The position numbers and the translations under genes are program-made. From Planctomycetota bacterium (GTDB lineage: Bacteria > Planctomycetota > UBA1135 > GCA-002748355), in contig JALUUL010000086.1 in the NCBI GenBank assembly GCA_027021385.1, positions 62,001 to 126,000 of the forward strand: a stretch of DNA of 64,000 nucleotides, read 5' to 3'. Shown here piece by piece: positions 8,282 to 15,027 of this stretch (the first letter of the stretch is position 1; each line of letters opens with the position of its first letter). Below the pieces are notes generated by a model. That model did not search any database. It saw only the letters and a list, made by a program, of their open reading frames with translations, and had not been told where the DNA came from.

Positions 8282-10492
8282 TCAACCGAGTTCGAGCTGG
8301 CGCTTCGCGTCGACGACGTCCCGGTTCATGCGCACCCTCGCGACCTCGAGGCGCTCGTGGAGCGGATAGGTCCGGTCGATCGCGGACTGGAGCTGCCGGA
8401 GCATCTGGATCGCCATCCGGAAACTGCGGACGAGATCCCCGGGGGGGGTCGTCGTGAAATGGACGAGATCCTCGAAATCGCACCCGCGGGCCCAGGCCAG
8501 GGCGGCGGGGTAGAGTCCCCATTCGGCGCGCTTGATCGTCAGGGGGAAACCGTGACCGACCTCGATCGTCGTGAAGCGCCGGAGGGCGCGGTCGACCGCC
8601 TCGCAGGTCTCGATGTCCTCGCCTGGGATCGGGGCGAGCATTTCGCTCCCCCTCCGTTCCTGGAAGACGAGGGAGACGAAGACGCCGGCGAGCTGTTCGG
8701 GTTCGAGGTCGTCGAGAACCCCCTGGAAAAGGAGTTCGGTGAGCTGGATCTCGTAGCCGTTGATCTTGGAGGCGATCCTCCCGCGCGGGAGGACGCCTTC
8801 CTCGTCGTCGAGATACCCGGCTTCGACCAGGACCCCGAGTCTCCTGAGGATGCGGGAGATCTCCCGGGCCTTCAGGGCGGCTCGTTTCTTCCCCTTCGCG
8901 CCGCGTGAGAGCGTGTACCAGTGGAAGGAGCGTTCGTAGGCGGCGACGAGTCCGCGGCCGAGCCTCCCGAAGAGGTTCAGGAGCGAGGAATAACCCAGGT
9001 CGAAGTGGGAACCGATCGGTTCCGCCTCCCCCTCGAGGATCCTCCGGACCGGGGCGGACTGGACGTCTTCGTTGTCCAGGATCGAATAGACGAGACCCTC
9101 GTCGTCCATTCCCTGGCGGCCCGCCCGCCCGGCCATCTGCATGTAATCGCGCGTGCGCATGTAGTCGAAATCCACGCCGTCGAACTTCCGGAGGCTGTCG
9201 AACACGACGGTTCGCGCCGGCATGTTGATGCCCAGCGCGAAGGTCTCGGTCGTGAACAGGAGTTTCAGGAGGCCGGAGGTGAAGAGACGTTCGACGATCT
9301 CCTTGTGGATCGGGAGCATGCCGGCGTGGTGGAATCCGATCCCGTGCAGGGCCCGTTCCCGGAGGAATGCGAGTTCCCCGTCCGATTCGAGGTCGAGCTG
9401 GAAGAGGTCGCAGATCCTGTCGAAGAGGCGGGCGATCCTCCGGCGCTCCGCCGGGGTCAGGAGCCGGCGGTTCGCATTGCGTTCGGCCTTGATCTCGCAC
9501 TCCCTCCTGGAGAAGCAGAAATAGAGGACGGGAAGGAGGCCCTGTTCGCAGATCTCGTCGAGGAGGTGGCGGGAGGCGAGGTGGGGGCTGAAGCTGCGCG
9601 CTCTCCCGTGCTGGTGGCGGCCCTTCCTCTTGAGGAGGGTCCGGACCTTGCGCTGGACTTGAGGGTGGTGCTTCAGCGGATATCCCCCCGCCGCCTCGTG
9701 GTAGAGACGATGGACGAGGGGGACGGGCCTGTCCTCGCTGTGGATGATCTCGATCGGCTGCTTGCGCACGCTGCCGATCCAGGCTCCGAAGGCGTCGAGG
9801 TTCCGGATCGTGGCCGAAAGGCAGATCAGCCGGATGTCCTCGGGAGCGAACATCAAGGACTCCTCCCAGACGGTCCCCCGGTCGCGGTCGTCGAGGTAAT
9901 GGACTTCGTCGAAGATCAGCCAGGCCACGTCGTCGAAGCGCTCGGGGGCCTCGAAGATCGTGTTGCGGAAGATCTCCGTCGTCATGATCAGGAGTCGGGC
10001 GCCCGGATTGAGGGTCACGTCCCCGGTCATCAGGCCGACGTCGATCTCGGGATCGTCGCGGAAATCCCGGTATTTCTGGTTGCTCAGGGCCTTGATCGGG
10101 GCGGTGTAGATCGCCCGCTTCCCCTCGGCGATCGCCTTGTGGATCGCGTATTCCGCGACGAGGGTCTTCCCGGCTCCGGTCGGGGCCGAGAGGAGGACCG
10201 AGTGTCCGGCGTCGATCGCCGCGGCGGCCTCCTCCTGGAACGGGGTCAGTTCGAAGCCCTTGAACCTCCGGCCGCTCCCGGTCCCCGGGGAGGGCCTGCG
10301 CGCCTTCCCGGTCTTTCGGGGCCGGGTCCGGGAATGGGGCGGGGGCGGGCTTTCCTTCTCTTCCGGGGCCCGGCTCCCTCCGGCTCCCCGGGGCCGCTTC
10401 CTTGGCGTTCCGTGCTTCCCACGCCCGGTCCTGCGTTTCCCGGCCCCGGGGGAGCGGGTTCTCCGCGGCGATCTCTTCCGGCTTTGGGCCAT
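8282..10492 (-). CDS. Ski2/Mtr4-like superfamily II RNA helicase (DEVH box)
   Basis: 736 residues, starting at an ATG complementary to 10490-10492 behind GAGGG; an upstream extension would be all Arg/Pro. A basic Pro/Ser/Arg-rich tail covers about residues 1-85. The helicase core follows: SAPTGAGKT (Walker A), TAPIKALSNQKYRD (Ia), FDEVHYLDD (II), LSATIRN (III), and MAGRAGRQGMDDEG (VI). The C-terminal helical region fits the DSHCT domain of the HelY/Dob10 group (COG4581). This family unwinds structured RNA for decay in eukaryotes; bacterial members are thought to act in RNA processing. Cytoplasmic and monocistronic. Confidence 0.88.
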   Translation of the reverse strand: MAQSRKRSPRRTRSPGAGKRRTGRGKHGTPRKRPRGAGGSRAPEEKESPPPPHSRTRPRKTGKARRPSPGTGSGRRFKGFELTPFQEEAAAAIDAGHSVLLSAPTGAGKTLVAEYAIHKAIAEGKRAIYTAPIKALSNQKYRDFRDDPEIDVGLMTGDVTLNPGARLLIMTTEIFRNTIFEAPERFDDVAWLIFDEVHYLDDRDRGTVWEESLMFAPEDIRLICLSATIRNLDAFGAWIGSVRKQPIEIIHSEDRPVPLVHRLYHEAAGGYPLKHHPQVQRKVRTLLKRKGRHQHGRARSFSPHLASRHLLDEICEQGLLPVLYFCFSRRECEIKAERNANRRLLTPAERRRIARLFDRICDLFQLDLESDGELAFLRERALHGIGFHHAGMLPIHKEIVERLFTSGLLKLLFTTETFALGINMPARTVVFDSLRKFDGVDFDYMRTRDYMQMAGRAGRQGMDDEGLVYSILDNEDVQSAPVRRILEGEAEPIGSHFDLGYSSLLNLFGRLGRGLVAAYERSFHWYTLSRGAKGKKRAALKAREISRILRRLGVLVEAGYLDDEEGVLPRGRIASKINGYEIQLTELLFQGVLDDLEPEQLAGVFVSLVFQERRGSEMLAPIPGEDIETCEAVDRALRRFTTIEVGHGFPLTIKRAEWGLYPAALAWARGCDFEDLVHFTTTPPGDLVRSFRMAIQMLRQLQSAIDRTYPLHERLEVARVRMNRDVVDAKRQLELG

Positions 10493-10722
10493 TTTGGATT
10501 CCCTCGGTTTCCTCGTGCCGGCTACACTCCTGGGAAGGGCGGGAGGAGCCGGGAGTGTCGCTTCTCTGAGCCCTGGCCGCCAGCGCGAGGGGACCGCTTC
10601 CCGGACCTTGGCGGCGTGGACCGTCCGATGACCGGGCCCCGGAACCGGGCGGAGGACTCCGCGGTCCGGCCGCGGGACCTCGAGCCCCGACCGTAGGGCC
10701 CCTTTCACCCGAGGGGAAGAAC

Positions 10723-10989
10723 ATGGAGAAGAACATCGAATCCCAGGGCGCCGTCGCCCGTCGCCGCCTTTCCCAGATCAAGGTCCTGAGCCGCCTTCTC
10801 GAGCATGAACTCGAACTCGCGAAGGGGGAGGAGGTCGTCCTCGACAAGGATCTGATGGAGAACACCCTGGACGTTCTCGAACTCTTCATCGAGGAGGCCG
10901 AGGGCGCTTCCGGTCTCCGGCAGTCCGGAAGGGAGCGGAAGGTCGTGCAGGCGGGCGAGGGCAAGGCCCAGGTCACCCGCCTGAACTGA
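10723..10989 (+). CDS. Small acidic helical protein, unknown function
   Basis: 88 residues, divergent from the helicase gene with a 230-base gap. Mostly helical and charged, with no Cys, signal peptide or membrane segment. The hydrophobic pattern (LSRLLEHELELA, LMENTLDVLELFIEEA) suggests a short coiled coil or helical hairpin. Third-position GC matches its neighbours, which supports real coding. I do not recognise it. Confidence 0.6.
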   Translation: MEKNIESQGAVARRRLSQIKVLSRLLEHELELAKGEEVVLDKDLMENTLDVLELFIEEAEGASGLRQSGRERKVVQAGEGKAQVTRLN

Positions 10990-11038
10990 GTCCGAACGCC
11001 GCCCGGCCCGACGCCGCGTCGTCGGGCCGGTTCGACGG

Positions 11039-12016
11039 ATGCCGGGTTCGCGGTCCAAAGCCCTGGTCTGGGTCCCCGCGCTCCTCTTCGGGGCCGTGGG
11101 GGCGTTCTTCCTCCGGCATCCCGTGGCAAGGGCGGGGCTTTCCGCGGCCTATCGCTTCGATCCCCGCCGAGTCGAGTTGCAGGCCGCGGCCCCCGACTGG
11201 CTGGCCCCGTCGATGGCCCGATCGATCTTCCGGGAATACCTGCGCGTCTGCGGCGCGCCCTTCCCCCTGATCGACGACGAGGCCTTCCATGCCTGGCTCG
11301 AAGCCCTGCGGAGTCTTCCCTGGGTCTCCTCCCTGAAGGCCCGGCGGGATCTTCCCCGTCTCGTGGACCTGAGCCTCGAGCTCCGGCGCCCCGCGGCCCT
11401 CGTCCCCGGAAAGGACGGGGACTTCCGTCTCCTCGGAGAGAGGGGGCGGGAGCTGCCCCTCGATCCCGGGGAACGGGCGCGACGGGCCGCCGCCCCTCCG
11501 GATCCTTCGGCCCTCGGGAAGACCTGGACGGAGAGGAGCCCGTTTTCCCTGCCCTGGATCCTCGGGGCCGGGCCCTGGCCCCCGGATTCCGAGCCGGAGG
11601 CCCGCCCCTGGCGGGAGGGCGCGGCCCTGGCCGCCCTGTGGAGGGACCGGTTCCGGCCGCGGGTCGCCCGGATCCTCCGGGCCCTCCGCCGGCCCGACCA
11701 GGGCGAGGGGGGGCGGGAGTCCCGTCCCCTGCCGGTCCTCGTCGGGATCGACGTCTCCGAACTGGCGGGGCTCGGGGGGTTGCGGGGGGACAGCGCCGAT
11801 CACGCCCTCCTCGTGCGGACCCCGGCCCACCGCCTCGTCCGCCTTCTCTGGGGCCACGGGAACGAGAGTCCCTACGAACGGGTTCCCTGGGAGGAGAAGG
11901 CCCTGACCCTGGCGAGGATCCTGCGCAGGTTTCCCGGGCTCGAGGGTCTCGCCCAGGCGGACCTGCGCTTCCCGAATCGCTGGCGCGACCACTGCGTCCG
12001 GCTCCCCGCGCGCTGA
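11039..12016 (+). CDS. FtsQ-like single-pass membrane protein
   Basis: 325 residues: a short cytoplasmic tail, one membrane helix (LVWVPALLFGAVGAFFL, about residues 9-25), then an extracytoplasmic region. Residues about 80-120 resemble a POTRA domain (LRSLPWVSSLKARRDLPRLVDLSLELRRPAAL). The C-terminus ADLRFPNRWRD resembles the 'vDLRf' end of FtsQ/DivIB. FtsQ normally sits in the dcw cluster; here it stands alone before the ribosomal operon. The likeness is in topology and short motifs, so the divisome role is only a hypothesis. Confidence 0.45.
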   Translation: MPGSRSKALVWVPALLFGAVGAFFLRHPVARAGLSAAYRFDPRRVELQAAAPDWLAPSMARSIFREYLRVCGAPFPLIDDEAFHAWLEALRSLPWVSSLKARRDLPRLVDLSLELRRPAALVPGKDGDFRLLGERGRELPLDPGERARRAAAPPDPSALGKTWTERSPFSLPWILGAGPWPPDSEPEARPWREGAALAALWRDRFRPRVARILRALRRPDQGEGGRESRPLPVLVGIDVSELAGLGGLRGDSADHALLVRTPAHRLVRLLWGHGNESPYERVPWEEKALTLARILRRFPGLEGLAQADLRFPNRWRDHCVRLPAR

Positions 12017-12040
12017 GGGAGCCTTCGTGGAGGGGCTCCC
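12017..12040 (+). terminator. Hairpin after the FtsQ-like gene
   Basis: A perfect 7-bp inverted repeat, GGGAGCC and GGCTCCC, with a 10-base loop begins right at the stop of the FtsQ-like gene and separates it from the rplM promoter. There is no T-tract, so termination is an inference. Confidence 0.4.
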
Positions 12041-12083
12041 CGCGCCGATGGGGGCCTGCCGGAGGATCGGGGGACGGCGGCTA

Positions 12084-12111
12084 TTGACCGGGCTCCGGCC
12101 CTCGTTACGAT
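12084..12111 (+). promoter_or_regulatory. Sigma-70-type promoter for rplM-rpsI
   Basis: TTGACC, a 16-base spacer and TACGAT, placed about 70 bases before the rplM start. It is the best -35/-10 match I found here and lies just after the hairpin ending the previous gene. The leader of roughly 60 bases could carry L13-mediated feedback control, as in other bacteria, but I saw no proven structure. Confidence 0.6.
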
Positions 12112-12180
12112 GTTCCGCCTTGCTCGCCGCCCGGGGGTCCGCGATCGCCCCCTCGGGCCGAGCCGTTCCGGAGCACCAGC

Positions 12181-12636
12181 ATGTCGAAAACCACCCTGGC
12201 AGACCCCCGTAAGGGCTTCGATTGGCAGATCGTCGACGCCTCCGAGCATCGGCTCGGACGCCTGGCCGTCGCGATCGCCGAGACCCTGATGGGGAAGCGC
12301 AAGCCCGAGTACACCCCCCACCTCCTTTGCGGGGACGGGGTCATCGTGATCAACGCCGCGAAGGTCCAGACGACGGGCATGAAGCACGAACGCCGCAAAT
12401 ACACGTTCTACTCGGGGTATGTCGGCGGGTTGAAGGAGATCCCCCTGGGGGAGCTGCGCGACCAGAACCCCGTCAAGCTGATCACCCTCGCCGTCCGGCG
12501 CATGCTTCCCAAGAACCGCCTGGGACGCGAGATGCTGAGGCGCCTGAAAGTCTACGAGGGCCCGGAACATCCCCATCGGGCCCAGAACCCCAAGCCTCTC
12601 GTCGTCGTCCAGCCCCGCTGGCAGCCCGGGAACTGA
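12181..12636 (+). CDS. rplM: 50S ribosomal protein L13
   Basis: 151 residues, normal for bacterial L13 apart from a few extra N-terminal residues. Family motifs include WQIVDA, LGRLAVAIAETLMGK, YTPHLLCGDGVIVINA and KNRLGREMLRRLKVYEG. L13 is an early-assembling large-subunit protein. It is followed by rpsI in the usual L13-S9 operon order and has a good promoter upstream. Confidence 0.97.
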   Translation: MSKTTLADPRKGFDWQIVDASEHRLGRLAVAIAETLMGKRKPEYTPHLLCGDGVIVINAAKVQTTGMKHERRKYTFYSGYVGGLKEIPLGELRDQNPVKLITLAVRRMLPKNRLGREMLRRLKVYEGPEHPHRAQNPKPLVVVQPRWQPGN

Positions 12637-12653
12637 AGGGAAGAGGAACGAAC

Positions 12654-13055
12654 ATGGTATTGGAGAGCGATCCCTACGTTTGGGGCACGGGACGGCGCAA
12701 GACCGCGGTCGCGAGGGTCCGGATCAAGGCCGGCACCGGGAACATCACGATCAACAAGAGGCCCTACGAGGAGTACTTCACGACTCCCGACCATCGGTTC
12801 GCGGTCGTGGCTCCGCTCCGGGCGACCGAGACCCTCGAGCGTTACGACATCTGGGTCAACGTGAAAGGCGGGGGACCCACGGGGCAGGCGGAGGCCACGA
12901 GACTCGGCATCGCGCGGGCCCTGCTCCACGAGGATCCCTCCCTCGAGTCCGTTCTCCGGGAGAAGGGCTACCTGACCCGGGACAGCCGGATGGTCGAGCG
13001 CAAGAAACCGGGCCTGCACAAGGCGCGCAAGGCGACCCAGTATTCGAAGCGCTGA
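12654..13055 (+). CDS. rpsI: 30S ribosomal protein S9
   Basis: 133 residues starting at ATG 12654 behind AAGGGAAGAGG. Visible motifs are GTGRRKTAVARVRI, GGGPTGQAEATRLGIARAL and the basic C-terminal tail ending QYSKR, which reaches the ribosomal P site. The gene lies 17 bases after rplM. Confidence 0.97.
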   Translation: MVLESDPYVWGTGRRKTAVARVRIKAGTGNITINKRPYEEYFTTPDHRFAVVAPLRATETLERYDIWVNVKGGGPTGQAEATRLGIARALLHEDPSLESVLREKGYLTRDSRMVERKKPGLHKARKATQYSKR

Positions 13056-13175
13056 TCCCAGTCGAGGGTCCCGAAGGGGCGCCCTCCCCCCGGCGCCTCG
13101 GCTCCGCTACATTGGTGCGCGGTCCCGGAGGGTCTCCGGGGCGCTTTCCGAGAGTCCAGATGCGACGGGGGCGCG

Positions 13176-13937
13176 ATGGCCGGCCATTCCCACGCTGCAA
13201 ACATCAAGTTCCGCAAGGGCCGGGTCGACGCCGCCCGCGGCAAGCTCTTCTCCAAGCTGGCCCGCGAGATCATCAGCGCGGCGAGGGAGGGGGGCGGGGA
13301 CCCCGCCGGGAACCTGCGGCTCCGCTATGCGATCGACCGCGCGAAGGCCGCGAGCATGCCCCGCGACAACATCGAGCGGGCGATCAAACGGGGAACCGGG
13401 GAACTCCAAGGGGATTCCCTCGAGGATCTGCTCTATGAAGGCTACGGGCCCGGCGGCGTCGCCTTCCTCGTCGAGGCCCTGACCGACAATCGGAATCGGA
13501 CGGCTCCCGAGGTCCGCAAGACCTTCGAGAAGCGCGGGGGGAAGATGGCGGCCACCGGAGCCGTGGCCTGGATGTTCGAGCGGAGGGCCATCTTCGTCGT
13601 CGAACGGGAGGGAGCCCCCGGCGAGGAGGACATGCTCGAGTTCGTCCTCGAGATCGGCGGGGACGATCTCCTCGTCGAGGCGGAGGCCTTCGAGATCCGC
13701 GGCGCCCCCTCGGATTTCAAGACGATCGCCGAGGGGATCGAGGGGAAGGGGCTGAAGGCCGTGGAGGCCGGGCTCGCCTGGATCCCGAAGCAGACGGTCT
13801 CCGTCGAGGACCGGGAGAAGGCCTCCCAGATCCTCAAACTGATCGAAGCCCTCGAGGATCTCGAGGATGTCCGCGCGGTCTCGGCCAACTACGACATTCC
13901 CGGCGACCTGCTCGCCGAACTCCAGGAAGGGGATTGA
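13176..13937 (+). CDS. yebC: YebC/TACO1-family translation factor
   Basis: 253 residues beginning MAGHSHAANIKFRKGRVDAA, the YebC signature (usually GHSKWANIKHRK). Members act as transcriptional regulators or help ribosomes through proline stretches; sequence alone does not settle which. The three-domain arrangement and length are normal. The next gene starts at or just after its stop, so yebC leads into the signalling block. Confidence 0.93.
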   Translation: MAGHSHAANIKFRKGRVDAARGKLFSKLAREIISAAREGGGDPAGNLRLRYAIDRAKAASMPRDNIERAIKRGTGELQGDSLEDLLYEGYGPGGVAFLVEALTDNRNRTAPEVRKTFEKRGGKMAATGAVAWMFERRAIFVVEREGAPGEEDMLEFVLEIGGDDLLVEAEAFEIRGAPSDFKTIAEGIEGKGLKAVEAGLAWIPKQTVSVEDREKASQILKLIEALEDLEDVRAVSANYDIPGDLLAELQEGD

Positions 13938-13939
13938 CC

Positions 13940-14914
13940 TTGCAGACTACGATCTGGCTCGCCGCCGGCGCCCAGGCTTCCCTCCTCCCGGACGCCTCCT
14001 CGGTCCCGGAGGGGGTCGAGCTGCGCGAGGCCACGGCCGAGGAGTGCGGGAGGGGGCTCGAGGACGTCGCTTCCGGAGAAGGGGTCCTCCTCGGCCTCGA
14101 GGGGCTCAGCCCGAACGCCTTCGTCCTCGCCCTCGGGCTGAAGATGCGTTTCCACGGAGACATCCGGGTCGGTCTCCTCCTCCCCGGGGATGCGGATCGC
14201 GCCTGCCGCGCGTTGAGCCGCTACTGCATGGTCGACCGGCTGTTCACTCCGGCCGATCTCGAGGGGGTGCGCTGGCCCGACCTCCTGGCCCGCCTCTCCA
14301 ACGAGGATCGCCCGCGACCGAGGAAGAGCCTCGACGACATGCTGGCCGATCTCGAGGCCAAGCTGGACGAGGGAGCGGGCGCGCTGGCGGAAAGGGTCAT
14401 GAAGGGGTTGGCCACGGGGCGGGAGCAGCATTTCCTCGCCAAGGTCGTGGACCCCGAATCCGGACTCTTCGACGGGCCCTTCATGGCCTTCAAGGTCGAG
14501 GAGGAGTTCAAACGTTCGCTGCGCTTCCACGACCCCCTGACGGTGCTCCTCGTCGATCTTCCCGGGAGCGCGGGGCTCGGGGGGGAGGAGCGGGGACTCG
14601 TCCTCGGGAAGGTCGCCGGTGTCTTCCTGAACCAGTGCCGGGACATCGATCTCGTCGGGCGCTACGACGACAGCTCCTTCCTGCTGATCCTCCCCGAGAC
14701 CTCCGAAGAGGGGGCCCTGGTCCTGGCCCGGAGGATCCTCGATACGCTGGAGGCGGAGGTCGAGAGCCCGACGCCCCTCGATCCGGCGATCGCCGTAGTC
14801 TCCGTTCCGAAACCCGGAGTCGCCCACAAGGACGATCTTCTCGATCTCGCCAGGCTGACCCTGGTCCAGGCCTGGTCGGGAAAGGGGAAGGAAAGGGTCA
14901 AGGTCGCCCCCTGA
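13940..14914 (+). CDS. Degenerate GGDEF-domain protein
   Basis: Chosen start is TTG 13940, 7-8 bases after AGGAAGGGG; a TTG at 13934 overlaps the yebC stop and is also possible. About 324 residues. The C-terminal half looks like a diguanylate cyclase fold: DPESGLFDGPF at the domain start, a strand LTVLLVDLPG, then GRYDDSSFLLILPE where GG[D/E]EF would be. The signature loop and catalytic acid are not conserved, so cyclase activity is unlikely and a binding or regulatory role fits better. The N-terminal ~130 residues are unassigned. First gene of the signalling block. Confidence 0.65.
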   Translation: MQTTIWLAAGAQASLLPDASSVPEGVELREATAEECGRGLEDVASGEGVLLGLEGLSPNAFVLALGLKMRFHGDIRVGLLLPGDADRACRALSRYCMVDRLFTPADLEGVRWPDLLARLSNEDRPRPRKSLDDMLADLEAKLDEGAGALAERVMKGLATGREQHFLAKVVDPESGLFDGPFMAFKVEEEFKRSLRFHDPLTVLLVDLPGSAGLGGEERGLVLGKVAGVFLNQCRDIDLVGRYDDSSFLLILPETSEEGALVLARRILDTLEAEVESPTPLDPAIAVVSVPKPGVAHKDDLLDLARLTLVQAWSGKGKERVKVAP

Positions 14915-15027
14915 TCCCGTCCCGGTCGGGTCCTTCGCCGGAATAATTGGCTCCTTCCGCGGAATGGGAGGTTTGCTCCTCCCCGGGATCCCGTTTTCCG
15001 GGATCATGGAGGGAACTGGCGAGGTCG

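Noticed and set aside
8196-11129. 977-codon minus-strand frame across the helicase
   Set aside because: Alternative frame of the real helicase gene, with low-complexity translation.
14947-15027. Upstream ATG for the helical-repeat gene
   Set aside because: The leader is unlike the rest of the protein and ATG 15028 has GAGG immediately before it.
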